Counted from the stretch's first letter, positions 13,659 through 22,251 are shown. The stretch is DNA of 24,522 nt from CAYHSR01 sp043821725 (GCA_043821725.1 JBDRCM010000010.1:1-24522); one strand, 5' to 3'. Notes: generated from the letters alone by a model not told the origin. Program-made: numbers and translations.

Positions 13659-14939
13659 CTACTCCCCCCACTTAAAAGTACTGCTTGTGAACAGATCAAT
13701 AGCGCTTTTCAATATTTTGTCATCGCCAACCGCCTCATTTGTCCAATCTTCTTCAATTTTAATATCAGGCGTAATTCCTGATTCATTTATATTTATTCCG
13801 TTTGGCGTAAACCATTCAGCCACTGTGAGCTTAATGGCAGATCCGTCGGGAAATGTCTGAAAATCCTGCACAGATCCCTTGCCAAATGTCTGCTCTCCGA
13901 TAATTACGGCAACTTTATTGTCTTGCAAAGCACCTGCAACTATTTCAGAAGCAGAGGCCGATCCCCTGTTCACAAGCACAATGGTTTTCATATTTTGCAA
14001 ATTGTGAGATCCAATGCTTGTTTGCGTTCCGTTGTTTCCATTTCTACTTTCTTGTTTTACAACCACTTTGCCTTTTTCAAGCCATTCAGAAGCCATTTCA
14101 ATTGCCGCGGACAAATATCCTCCGGGATTGCTTCGCAAATCCAAAATAATCTTGCTTGCATTGTCCTTTTTAAGCTGTTTGATATATTTCTCAAAATCTG
14201 ATGTTGTATTTTCATTGAACTGCATAATGCGCAAATACGCAATATCCTTGTTGTCGCCTTTGAGCGAATATAACACCGCAGGCACGTTGATTTTGGCACG
14301 AGTTATTACAAAATCCTTGGATTCCTTCCAATTATCACGCCTGATTGACAATGTGACTGTGGTTCCTGCGGTTCCGCGTATTTTGCGAACCGCGCTGATA
14401 ATATCAATGCCAAAAGTGCTGGTGGAATCAATTGCGATTATTTTATCACCGGGACGTAATCCGGCTTTTTCAGCCGGAGAATCAGGAAGAGGCGCCACCA
14501 CTGTGAGCTGATTTTGTTTTATTCCAATTTCAGAACCAATCCCCTCAAGCTCTCCTGAAAGATCTTTTGCAAATTCTTCCGCGTCATCAGGAGGAAAAAA
14601 TAAAGAATATGGATCTTTTAAAGATCTTACCATCCCCTGCATTGCGCCGTAAAACAAATCAGAGTCGCTTATTTCTTCATTAACATAACTGTTTTTGATT
14701 TTATCCCAAACCTCCCAAAACTGGCTGAACTCAACGCTTGCGGATTTATTTAATGTTCTGTTTAGATTTATTACTTTTGAAATTTGTACTTGACCTTGAT
14801 CGTTGGTCACTTGTTTTTCCACAAACCATGCCCGTCCAATGGCAAGTCCGGCGCCAAAAGAAATTAAAAATAAAATCACGGATATGTATATTCCAATATA
14901 TTTTTTAGCCCTTTTGGCAATCGGTGAATCAGGAGTCAT
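13659..14939 (-). CDS. S41-family C-terminal processing protease (CtpA type)
   Basis: This 426-residue protein has an N-terminal membrane anchor (about 14-36), a helical region with YGAMQGMVRSLKDPYS, a PDZ domain (about 128-205, with ELEGIGSEI and SPAEKAGLRPGDKI) and a peptidase S41 domain. Ser329 in RGSASASEIVAGAL, Lys354 in TFGKGSVQ and Gln358 have the family spacing of the catalytic residues. It should cleave exported proteins near their C-termini, outside the membrane. It lies 35 bases downstream of murA on the same strand, which suggests a link to envelope maintenance. Confidence 0.93.
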   Translation of the reverse strand: MTPDSPIAKRAKKYIGIYISVILFLISFGAGLAIGRAWFVEKQVTNDQGQVQISKVINLNRTLNKSASVEFSQFWEVWDKIKNSYVNEEISDSDLFYGAMQGMVRSLKDPYSLFFPPDDAEEFAKDLSGELEGIGSEIGIKQNQLTVVAPLPDSPAEKAGLRPGDKIIAIDSTSTFGIDIISAVRKIRGTAGTTVTLSIRRDNWKESKDFVITRAKINVPAVLYSLKGDNKDIAYLRIMQFNENTTSDFEKYIKQLKKDNASKIILDLRSNPGGYLSAAIEMASEWLEKGKVVVKQESRNGNNGTQTSIGSHNLQNMKTIVLVNRGSASASEIVAGALQDNKVAVIIGEQTFGKGSVQDFQTFPDGSAIKLTVAEWFTPNGININESGITPDIKIEEDWTNEAVGDDKILKSAIDLFTSSTFKWGE

Positions 14940-14974
14940 AATTTGTGGTTAAAACCCTAAACATTGGGTTAATT

Positions 14975-16273
14975 TTAATTAACAAGAATGTCAGCTCCGG
15001 CGCTATTTAAAAGTTCATAAAGATTTTCATATCCCCTGTCAATCGCATATGTATTATGGAGCACTGACTTTCCAGGAGTCGCAAGCATGCAAATAAGGAT
15101 AATTACGGCTACACGCAGTGCTGGCGGGCACTTCAATTCTGCCGGCTTGAATTTAACAGGCCCTTCCACCCATACGCGATGCGAGTCAAGCATTGTTATA
15201 TTAGCTCCCATTTTCTGCAAATCAATGTAATAAACAGAACGGTTTTCATACGCCCAATCATGGACAAGAGTTCTTCCGTTTGCCTTTAAAAGTATTGGAA
15301 TAAATAAAGGCAGGTTGTCAACATTAAGACCCGGAAACGGCCTTCCATATATTTTGTCAGGAAGAGATTTTAATTTGCTTGGTTTAACAACAATATCAGT
15401 AAGTAAAAATTTCTTATTTTTTGATTTTCTTATGTTAATTATATCATATCTCAAACCCATCTTCTCCAGTTTGCACAGCTCCAATTCCAAAAAATCCATT
15501 GGACATTCTTTAATTGTAAGCCGTGAGCCGGTTGTAATAGCCGTGCTTATTAAAGTCATTGCCACTATTGGATCTGGCATTATGTAATAGTCCTTTACCG
15601 GCCTAAGCTTGTTAACGCCATTGATAATAAGCGTGGTCGTTCCAATGCCTTGTATTTTCGCTCCGGCTCTCTCTAAAAAATAGCACAGATCCTGAACCAT
15701 GTAATTTGCAGAAGCCATTTTTATTACTGTCTTTCCTTTGGCAAGCACAGCTACCATTACTGCGTTTTCAGTGGCTGTATCTCCTGATTCATACATCACA
15801 ATATTGTTTCCGGAAAGCTTTTTGTTGACTATCTCATAATATTTGGAACGGGAACGTATTTCCACACCCAGTTTTTTTAACGCATAAATATGCGGACGCA
15901 CCGTGCGAGCGCCCAATCGGCATCCGCCTGTTTTATAAAGACGATATTCCTCGGTTCTTTTAGCCAAAGCTCCAAACAAAAGCAAAGAAGACCGCATGGC
16001 TCGCGATGCTTTCTTGTCCATGTCCTGAATACGCAATTGTTTGCTTGCATCAATTAAATATTTTCTTTTCCCTTTTTTTTCAACTTTAACTCCAATGCTT
16101 ATAAGAAGTTCAATCATGCGGTTGATTTCCTCAATCATTGGAACGTCGCGCAAAATGCATTTCCCTTTTATCATCAGGCAAGCGCAAAGAATGGCCAAGG
16201 CCGAATTTTTAGCTGATTGGTTTTTTATCTCTCCTTTGAGTTTGCCTCCTCCATTGACGATCAAATGTGCCAT
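14975..16273 (-). CDS. murA: UDP-N-acetylglucosamine 1-carboxyvinyltransferase (MurA)
   Basis: This 432-residue protein catalyses the first committed step of peptidoglycan synthesis, adding enolpyruvate from PEP to UDP-GlcNAc. Active-site features are present: Lys22-Asn23 (SAKNSAL), Cys118 in GGCRLGARTV, equivalent to the fosfomycin-target Cys, Asp319 in PGLNVDN, equivalent to the PGFPTD aspartate, and IDRGYENL near the end. Several motifs are divergent: PGFPTDLQ has become PGLNVDNL, and IPDRIE has become MPDPIV. It is probably still an active MurA because all catalytic residues remain. It is divergent from the mraY operon. Confidence 0.88.
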   Translation of the reverse strand: MAHLIVNGGGKLKGEIKNQSAKNSALAILCACLMIKGKCILRDVPMIEEINRMIELLISIGVKVEKKGKRKYLIDASKQLRIQDMDKKASRAMRSSLLLFGALAKRTEEYRLYKTGGCRLGARTVRPHIYALKKLGVEIRSRSKYYEIVNKKLSGNNIVMYESGDTATENAVMVAVLAKGKTVIKMASANYMVQDLCYFLERAGAKIQGIGTTTLIINGVNKLRPVKDYYIMPDPIVAMTLISTAITTGSRLTIKECPMDFLELELCKLEKMGLRYDIINIRKSKNKKFLLTDIVVKPSKLKSLPDKIYGRPFPGLNVDNLPLFIPILLKANGRTLVHDWAYENRSVYYIDLQKMGANITMLDSHRVWVEGPVKFKPAELKCPPALRVAVIILICMLATPGKSVLHNTYAIDRGYENLYELLNSAGADILVN

Positions 16274-16344
16274 ACCTTGAAACTAAGCCGTTTAAATGAT
16301 AATATATGCCATATAGTTTACTATAAAAACAGAACACCTGCAAG

Positions 16345-17748
16345 ATGGCTGAATTAGCAGGCTTTTGGCTCAACATGGAATATCCGGGAACAAAATTTAC
16401 AAAACCTTTCCGAATAGTTTTTCAGCTGTCTTTTGTGTGCCTTTTTTTTATTATTTCCCCTTTAATAATAATGTATAGCATGGGATTCAGATATGATTTT
16501 TCAAATGGCATTTGGCGTGAAACCGGCTCTTTAAGTGTTGATGTAAATCCCAAAGACGGAGACATTTACCTAAATGGCGTAAAGCTCAAAAAAAATCGAC
16601 TTAATAAAAAAGTAGAGCTGAAAAACATTAAGCCGGGGAAATATGACCTTCTTATTGAAACATTTGGCTATCATCCGTGGCTCAAGCAGATTGAAATTGA
16701 AAACAGGCAAACGGTTTACATTAAAGAAATAAATCTTACGCGCTCCGAACAAGCGAAAATTTTACTTGACAAGGCCATATCCGGCTTTGAACTCATGCCC
16801 GACAAAAACCTGCTGATTTATTCAATGGCAAATGGAACATCCACTGATTTTTATTACCTTGACTTAACAACCAATGAATTAAAAATTTTTTATAGCAAAA
16901 AAGGGGTAACAGGAAATATTGAATATGAAATCGGAAACAATAGCTGTGTTAGCATTCATTTTGATAGCCAGCCAAACTATAATGACCTTGATATTGCGTG
17001 TGCTGACAATGCGCTGGCAATCCAACTATCTGACTTTGCAACAAACACTATCAGTAAAATTCAATGGTTCCAGCTCAATCGACTTGACCAGCTCGCATAT
17101 CAAACAGGAGAAAAAATTTATACTTTTAATCCTAAAGACAAAAAAAATACATTAGTGGCTACCGGTTCAATAAAATACATTGATTGGTATATGGACGACG
17201 CAACCTTATGGACAGCAAAAATTGATACTTCAACCAACGACATGGTGATAGTGAAAGACGCGCTTAAAGGCGCCAATGAATTCAAGCGCATAAAACTTGA
17301 AAATCCGCAATACCAGCGGTCATTGTCCGACTTGATTTTTTTAAAAGTAAAGAACGACAATATTCTGATGAAAAATAAAAAAACATCAGATCTTGTCATC
17401 ATAAACAAAAACGGAGAATATTTTTTGTCAGGACAAAACCACAGCGTGTCGCAATACAATGACTGGTGGATAATCTGGTCGCCTTGGGAACTTTGGACAT
17501 ATATTGAAGATGAAAAACCCGAGCTTCAGTTGCGCTCCGGCGAAAAGCTTGTCCAAGCGATTCCAATGGATGAATATAATGCGTTGGCTCTTATTTGGCA
17601 GGACAAAACAACTGTTTTTTATCCGTACTATTTGGAAACGCATACGCTGATTGATCTTAAAATAATAAAAAGCGCCGTTGACAGTAAAAAAAGGATGATG
17701 TATTTTACTCATTCAGACGCTCAAGGACTTTGGGCATTAAATTACTAA
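16345..17748 (+). CDS. Membrane-anchored PEGA-domain protein
   Basis: This 467-residue protein has one N-terminal transmembrane segment (about 22-44). It is followed by a PEGA domain (about 61-130, LSVDVNPKDGDIYLNGVKL ending in a KPGKYDLLIETFGYHPW-type turn), a small beta-sandwich typical of surface proteins. The remaining 330 residues look like a beta-propeller or WD-like repeat region (for example LLIYSMANGTSTDFYYLDL and WQDKTTVFYPYYL), facing outside. Function is unknown; a cell-wall or surface scaffold is plausible because the gene heads the mraY operon. A second ATG at 16375 is an alternative start. A TATAAA box lies at 16322-16327. Confidence 0.78.
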   Translation: MAELAGFWLNMEYPGTKFTKPFRIVFQLSFVCLFFIISPLIIMYSMGFRYDFSNGIWRETGSLSVDVNPKDGDIYLNGVKLKKNRLNKKVELKNIKPGKYDLLIETFGYHPWLKQIEIENRQTVYIKEINLTRSEQAKILLDKAISGFELMPDKNLLIYSMANGTSTDFYYLDLTTNELKIFYSKKGVTGNIEYEIGNNSCVSIHFDSQPNYNDLDIACADNALAIQLSDFATNTISKIQWFQLNRLDQLAYQTGEKIYTFNPKDKKNTLVATGSIKYIDWYMDDATLWTAKIDTSTNDMVIVKDALKGANEFKRIKLENPQYQRSLSDLIFLKVKNDNILMKNKKTSDLVIINKNGEYFLSGQNHSVSQYNDWWIIWSPWELWTYIEDEKPELQLRSGEKLVQAIPMDEYNALALIWQDKTTVFYPYYLETHTLIDLKIIKSAVDSKKRMMYFTHSDAQGLWALNY

Positions 17749-17777
17749 TATTCCAATTATTTTTTAACTTTAACAAA

Positions 17778-18923
17778 ATGTTTGCCGACCCGTCACAATG
17801 CCCTCCGTTTTCTCCGGAGCTATTCCAACTCGCTCTTGTTTATTTGCTTTTTTCAACAATAGGAGCTTTTGTATGGGCTCCTTTACTTACAAAATTCCTG
17901 TATAAATACAAAATAACTCGCCGCTCGGATTATGATTTTACGCTTGCGAGTAAAAACAGAAAGAAAAAAATCGGCACTCCAATAATGGGCGGGCTTCTGG
18001 TGATTGTGACAGTGACGATCATTACATTGATTTTCAACTGGAACCGTGAAAACACATACGTTCCAATCGCGGCAATGGGCGTGTCCGCTTTGCTTGGCGC
18101 GGCTGATGATCTACTAAACATATTCGGACACAAGCGCCGTCAGCGCAAGCTCGCTCTGGTGCTTCGGCTTATCAAAGTACACAAAAATCCGTCAATGAGA
18201 GTTTGGCATGCCTTTACTTTGCCATGGGCCTATTTCAGGCATATTGCTTCAATGCTCGGGTCGCATCCGGGTAAAGGAATTCAGGTCCATGAAAAACTTT
18301 TAATACAATTTTTTGCCGGCGCAATTCCTGCTTGGTGGATTTATTTTAAGCTGGCTCCATATTGGCATTCAATATGGATGCCGTTTGACGGACAAATATC
18401 AGTTGGCTGGCTCATAATGCCCATAATAATTTTGTTTGTAATGTTTACGGCCAATGCCGTTAACATTGCTGATGGGCTTGATGGGCTGGCAGGCGGATCG
18501 CTTATTATCGCTTTCAGCGGTCTGGCAATAATCAGCTGGACCAGTGGGAGAGTTTCATTCACATTACTTAATGCCACTGTTGTCGGAGCTCTTATCGCAT
18601 ATACTTACTTTAATATCAAGCCCGCAAGATTTCAAATGTCAGATGTTGGATCCCTGGCTCTAGGCACCTTACTGGCAATAAATGCCATAGCAGTCAACAG
18701 ATTATTATTGATACCCATGCTGGGCTTTATCTTTTATATTGAAATAATGACAGTTATGTTACAGGTATTCTGGCGTAGAGTGCTTGGAAAAAGATTATTT
18801 AAGATGGCTCCATTACATCATCATTTTGAATTCCGCGGATGGAGCGAAGAAAAAATCGTAATGCGCTTCTGGCTTATACAAGCGTTCATCGTAGTATTGG
18901 CTATATGGATCAGCAGTCAGTAG
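17778..18923 (+). CDS. mraY: Phospho-N-acetylmuramoyl-pentapeptide transferase (MraY)
   Basis: This 381-residue polytopic enzyme transfers phospho-MurNAc-peptide to undecaprenyl phosphate, making lipid I. It has GTPIMGG (66-72), the catalytic Asp pair 110-111 in GAADDLLNI, the NAVNIADGLDGLAGG motif (226-240), Asp289 in SDVGSLALG and the HHH motif at 347-349 (APLHHHFEFRGW). About 50 extra residues (118-170, starting GHKRRQRK) are inserted in the cytoplasmic loop after the Asp pair, making the protein longer than the usual 320-360. A TTG at 17730 would overlap the PEGA gene; the ATG at 17778 fits better. Confidence 0.93.
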   Translation: MFADPSQCPPFSPELFQLALVYLLFSTIGAFVWAPLLTKFLYKYKITRRSDYDFTLASKNRKKKIGTPIMGGLLVIVTVTIITLIFNWNRENTYVPIAAMGVSALLGAADDLLNIFGHKRRQRKLALVLRLIKVHKNPSMRVWHAFTLPWAYFRHIASMLGSHPGKGIQVHEKLLIQFFAGAIPAWWIYFKLAPYWHSIWMPFDGQISVGWLIMPIIILFVMFTANAVNIADGLDGLAGGSLIIAFSGLAIISWTSGRVSFTLLNATVVGALIAYTYFNIKPARFQMSDVGSLALGTLLAINAIAVNRLLLIPMLGFIFYIEIMTVMLQVFWRRVLGKRLFKMAPLHHHFEFRGWSEEKIVMRFWLIQAFIVVLAIWISSQ

Positions 18924-18929
18924 AAAAAC

Positions 18930-19610
18930 ATGTATTTAAAATGGAAAACAAAAAAAATTGATGATTTTTCTGACAAAAACATTGAACAAATGTATGATTT
19001 TGGATTTCTTTTTGGCAGAAATGGCAGAGGACAAATGTATCAAAGCAGAAGCGTACGCATTGATCTTAATCAATTCAGCTTAAGCAGTGAAAACAGGCGG
19101 GTCATCAAAAAAAATGAAAATCTGCAAATGATGGCCATTCCATTGCCTTTTGACGCCTATCACTGGTCAATTCATAAAATGGGCAGTACTTTTTATAGCT
19201 CAAAATTTGGTGCAGGTGTTTTTACGGCAAACAAAATAAAAGAGTTGATGACAGATAAAGACAAAAGTAATTTTAACATTGCACTTGAATACAAAATGTC
19301 TTCCAACGACCAACACTCAAACGAACCCACGATTGGATATTGCATATGTTTAGAAACTGAAAATTTACTTCATTACTCATATCCATTTTATAATTTAAAT
19401 AATTCTATTGGAAATATTGGAATGGGAATGATGCTTAAGGCAATCCTTTATGCTCTTAAACATAAAAAACGCCATATTTATATTGGAACAGCATCTCGAC
19501 CAACTGACTCATATAAACTGCAGTTCAGCTGGCTTGAGTGGTTTGACGGCGAAAAATGGAACAATAATATTGAAGCAATAAAAAAAATCCTTTTAGAAAC
19601 CAAATTATGA
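18930..19610 (+). CDS. ATE/Bpt-family aminoacyl-tRNA transferase homologue (GNAT-like fold)
   Basis: This 226-residue protein resembles leucyl/arginyl-tRNA-protein transferases (Bpt/ATE1). The block YDFGFLFGRNGRGQMYQ followed by VRIDLNQFSLSSENRRVIKKNENL (about 22-65) parallels the Bpt pattern of GF-R-YRP, VRV-F-S-SQRR-L-RN-DL. The C-terminal half (YSYPFYNL, GMGMMLKAILYALKHKKRHIYIGTASRP) parallels YTFYDP, LG-LW-IE-A and VYLGYWI. The zinc/cysteine cluster of true N-degron transferases is missing. The gene starts six bases after mraY and its stop overlaps the next ATG (ATGA), so it is co-translated with peptidoglycan enzymes. I infer tRNA-dependent addition of an amino acid to a peptidoglycan precursor, analogous to FemX/MurM. 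This is not shown by the sequence alone. Confidence 0.65.
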   Translation: MYLKWKTKKIDDFSDKNIEQMYDFGFLFGRNGRGQMYQSRSVRIDLNQFSLSSENRRVIKKNENLQMMAIPLPFDAYHWSIHKMGSTFYSSKFGAGVFTANKIKELMTDKDKSNFNIALEYKMSSNDQHSNEPTIGYCICLETENLLHYSYPFYNLNNSIGNIGMGMMLKAILYALKHKKRHIYIGTASRPTDSYKLQFSWLEWFDGEKWNNNIEAIKKILLETKL

Positions 19611-21064
19611 AGCACATTCATTTTATAGGCATTTGCGGAGTGGCTATGAGTGCTTTGGCAATTGCCTTCAGCAAAAACAACTGGCGCGTAACCGGAAGCG
19701 ACGTTGGCTTTTATCCGCCTGTTTCAACCAATTTGAAAAAAAACAATATTAAATTTTATCCGGGCTGGCATGAGGACAAAATGTGCTCAATGGGAATTCC
19801 TGACTTAGTTGTTGTTGGAAATGTGGCAAGTTCAACAAATCCTGAATGGCTTTTTGTTAAAAACAACAAAATTAACCATTGCTCATATCCGGAAGCAGTG
19901 GCAAAATACATTGTTAAGAAAAACTCAATTGTGTGCGCAGGCACTTATGGCAAAACCACCACAAGCGCCATTATGTCATGGATTTTAAAATGCGCTAATT
20001 TTAATCCAAGCTATATGTTCGGAGGGCTAGCAAATAATGAGAATTTTGAGCCGGCTTTTTTTTCTTGTGAAAACCATACCTCATTTAAAGGCAAAAATAT
20101 TCCAGCTTCAAATTACGATAGCGATATCAATGATGATATGGCCGGCACAAAAAAATGGTCTGTTTTGGAAGGCGATGAGTACAAAACAGCGCGATGGGAT
20201 AACAGCCCAAAATTCAATCACTACTCCCCTACTCATTTATTGCTAACTTCAATCGTTTGGGATCATATGGATGTTTATCCAACTGAAGAAAGCTATTTAA
20301 AGGCGTTTAAGCAATTAATTTCAATGATTCCGAAAGACGGGCTGGCAGTTGTTAGCGAAAATGTAACTGCACTTGAAAATGAACAATTCAAATGCCAACT
20401 CATAAAATATGGACAGACAAATGCCGACTACATATATTCAGTGCTATCGCACGCCAAAGACGGTCTTGAAGTTAAAATTACTTGCAAAAATGAACAAACG
20501 ATTATAAAGTCAAAAATGCTTGGAAGATTTAATGCTGAAAATATAGTGGCTTGCTATGCTATGGCTCGCGAGATTAATATACCATCAAAAACAATTATTA
20601 ACGCTTTAAACGGTTTTTTGGGAATAAAAAGGCGTCTTCAAAAGAGGTCAATTAGCGAGCCAACAGTATTTGATGATATTGCCCATTCACCAGCTAAAGC
20701 GGCATTTACGCTCAATGCTTTGCGCGACGCCTACAAACAGAGCCGAATATTCGCGGTTTTTGAACCAAATACAGGCAACCGACAACAGCAATCAGCATTC
20801 GGTTATGACAATGCATTTAAAAATGCAGATGAAGTAATTATACCTCGACTTACCAAAATTAAAACGGATAAAAACGCTGAAAACGAAGCTCTCAATGGTC
20901 TTGATCTGAAAAGCATTATTTCAAAAACACATTCAAATTGCCGATATATTGATGAAGATAGTGAATTGCTGCATTATTTGAAATCAAATGCAAAAAAAGA
21001 CGATATTATCGTCTTTCTTGGAAGCCATGGCTTCAGGAGTATGATTGAAGAGTTGACTACTTGA
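19607..21064 (+). CDS. Mur ligase of the Mpl type (UDP-MurNAc:peptide ligase)
   Basis: This 485-residue Mur ligase has an N-terminal UMP-binding domain (HIHFIGICGVAMSALA), the ATP loop AGTYGKTTTS (111-120), a central domain with EGDEYKTARWD, PKFNHY and WDHMDVYPTEE, and a C-terminal domain with DIAHSPAK and FEPNTGNRQQQ. The EGDEY...PKF-HY signature and a single DHxD distinguish Mpl (joins UDP-MurNAc to L-Ala-D-Glu-mDAP) from MurC. The acidic insert around 145-180 is unusual, and the second His of DFAHHP is Ser here. It may be used for murein recycling or as the sole MurC-like ligase. Its ATG overlaps the stop of the ATE-like gene. Confidence 0.85.
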   Translation: MKHIHFIGICGVAMSALAIAFSKNNWRVTGSDVGFYPPVSTNLKKNNIKFYPGWHEDKMCSMGIPDLVVVGNVASSTNPEWLFVKNNKINHCSYPEAVAKYIVKKNSIVCAGTYGKTTTSAIMSWILKCANFNPSYMFGGLANNENFEPAFFSCENHTSFKGKNIPASNYDSDINDDMAGTKKWSVLEGDEYKTARWDNSPKFNHYSPTHLLLTSIVWDHMDVYPTEESYLKAFKQLISMIPKDGLAVVSENVTALENEQFKCQLIKYGQTNADYIYSVLSHAKDGLEVKITCKNEQTIIKSKMLGRFNAENIVACYAMAREINIPSKTIINALNGFLGIKRRLQKRSISEPTVFDDIAHSPAKAAFTLNALRDAYKQSRIFAVFEPNTGNRQQQSAFGYDNAFKNADEVIIPRLTKIKTDKNAENEALNGLDLKSIISKTHSNCRYIDEDSELLHYLKSNAKKDDIIVFLGSHGFRSMIEELTT

Positions 21065-21099
21065 TTGACTGCGTTACAACGCCGGGTCAAGATAGAAAA

Positions 21100-21264
21100 C
21101 TATTTTCCTTCGTCTATGACTTCAGCTTCGGCCTTGTCATTGTTCAATGAAGTGATTTGCAGAGTTATTCCGCAGATATCACATTCAACAACGCTTTCAA
21201 CTTGCAGATCAGCGTAGCGAGACAAATCAATTTGATTTTTGCACTCAGGACAGGTAAGGTTCAT
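21100..21264 (-). CDS. LysW-like zinc-ribbon protein
   Basis: This 54-residue protein (starts MNLTCPECKNQIDLS) has two CxxC pairs, Cys5/Cys8 and Cys28/Cys31, in the spacing of the LysW amino-group carrier family, followed by GITLQITSLN and an acidic C-terminus EAEVIDEGK. LysW carries lysine or arginine intermediates on a C-terminal Glu (EDWGE motif). That motif is absent and the last residue is Lys, so a classical carrier role is doubtful unless the tail is processed. It diverges from the PLP-enzyme gene 90 bases away. Alternatives are a generic zinc ribbon or a regulatory protein. Confidence 0.7.
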   Translation of the reverse strand: MNLTCPECKNQIDLSRYADLQVESVVECDICGITLQITSLNNDKAEAEVIDEGK

Positions 21265-21295
21265 ATGTATGTTATGATTAAAATATTGGGTTATT

Positions 21296-21335
21296 ATGGG
21301 TCTGTCGGCAAATGCGCTTTTGGCGACAGACCCAT
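21296..21335 (+). repeat. GGGTCTGTCG hairpin repeat, copy 1
   Basis: ATGGGTCTGTCG (21296-21307) pairs with CGACAGACCCAT (21324-21335). After a G-G mismatch, CAAA pairs with TTTG around the loop TGCGCT. The left half recurs at 24343-24365. The hairpin ends 19 bases before the ATG of the PLP-enzyme gene, so it could act in the 5' leader. It might instead be an inserted repeat with no role. Confidence 0.7.
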
Positions 21336-21354
21336 TATATCAAATAAAACAAAT

Positions 21355-22251
21355 ATGACGCAAGTGGGCTTGATAACTTCGCAAAAATTAGCAAAAAATC
21401 TCTCAAAGCAACTGGGGGTTAGCGTGTATTTAAAGCGCGAAGATCTGCACAAGTATAAATCACACAAAGGGCGGTCAATCCCTTTTATGATTGAACAGCA
21501 CTACAAAATCGGATGGCGCAATTTTGTAATTTCATCATCTGGAAACGCAGCTCTGGCCGCAGGAATGTATATTGACGAGCGCAACAAAAAAAAACCAAAC
21601 CAAAAACTTAATTTGCAAATTTTTGTTGGAAAAAATATTGACAAAAAAAAGCTGAAAAAAAATATCGCAACTGAGGCGTTAGTTTCAATTGTGGACAATC
21701 CGCGTCAAAGAGCTTTTCTAATGGAAAAAAACAAGCAGGCAAAAAATCTTAGGCAGTCAACAGATAATACAGCTTTGGAAGGATATCTTGAACTTGCAAA
21801 AGAGCTTTCTAAAATCAAAAACCTGTCCGCTGTGTTTGTACCGACCTCTAGCGGGACAACTGCGTTAGGGCTTTATCTTGCATTTAAAAAAATAAAGATG
21901 AGCCCGCAGATTCATATAATACAAACGCAATCATGCCATCCAATGGTTCGTAATAAAACAGGGCTGAACAGCTTGAATAAATCAAACTTAAAGGAAAAAT
22001 CAATTGCAGACGCGATTGTTGACAATATTGGCTTAAGAAAAATAGATATAGCAGAGGCAATAAAAAATAGCCATGGCAATGGCTGGATAGCTGAAAACAA
22101 AGAAATTAAATCTGCAATTCAACTTGTAAAAAAAAGTGAGGATATTACTATAACTGCGAACGGCGCGCTTGCCATTGTTGGCCTGCAAAAAGCTCTTAAT
22201 CAGGGATGGAAATTTTCCGGCTCAATTGCTTGTCTGATTACCGGCTCATAA
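21355..22251 (+). CDS. Fold-type II PLP-dependent enzyme, threonine synthase-like
   Basis: This 298-residue protein belongs to the tryptophan-synthase-beta/threonine-synthase superfamily. The probable PLP lysine is Lys38 in SHKGRS (usual form SFKDRG). SSSGNAALAAG (60-70) is the asparagine loop, PTSSGTTALGLY (163-174) the phosphate-binding loop, and CLITGS closes the protein. It is shorter than classical threonine synthase and lacks its N-terminal domain. The frame is open to 21157, but that part would run through the hairpin repeat; the ATG at 21355 starts a normal N-terminus (MTQVGLITSQKLAKNL). The substrate is unknown: a lyase or beta-replacement on Ser, Thr or a carrier-bound amino acid. 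The 3' end overlaps the convergent GHL15 gene by 14 bases. Confidence 0.78.
   Translation: MTQVGLITSQKLAKNLSKQLGVSVYLKREDLHKYKSHKGRSIPFMIEQHYKIGWRNFVISSSGNAALAAGMYIDERNKKKPNQKLNLQIFVGKNIDKKKLKKNIATEALVSIVDNPRQRAFLMEKNKQAKNLRQSTDNTALEGYLELAKELSKIKNLSAVFVPTSSGTTALGLYLAFKKIKMSPQIHIIQTQSCHPMVRNKTGLNSLNKSNLKEKSIADAIVDNIGLRKIDIAEAIKNSHGNGWIAENKEIKSAIQLVKKSEDITITANGALAIVGLQKALNQGWKFSGSIACLITGS

Noticed and set aside
14014..14511. 165-residue open frame on the plus strand
   Set aside because: Antisense to the well-supported CtpA-type protease; low-complexity composition and no family motif.
21157..21354. Upstream extension of the PLP-enzyme frame
   Set aside because: Translates through the LysW-like gene's complement and the hairpin repeat; no resemblance to the enzyme family.
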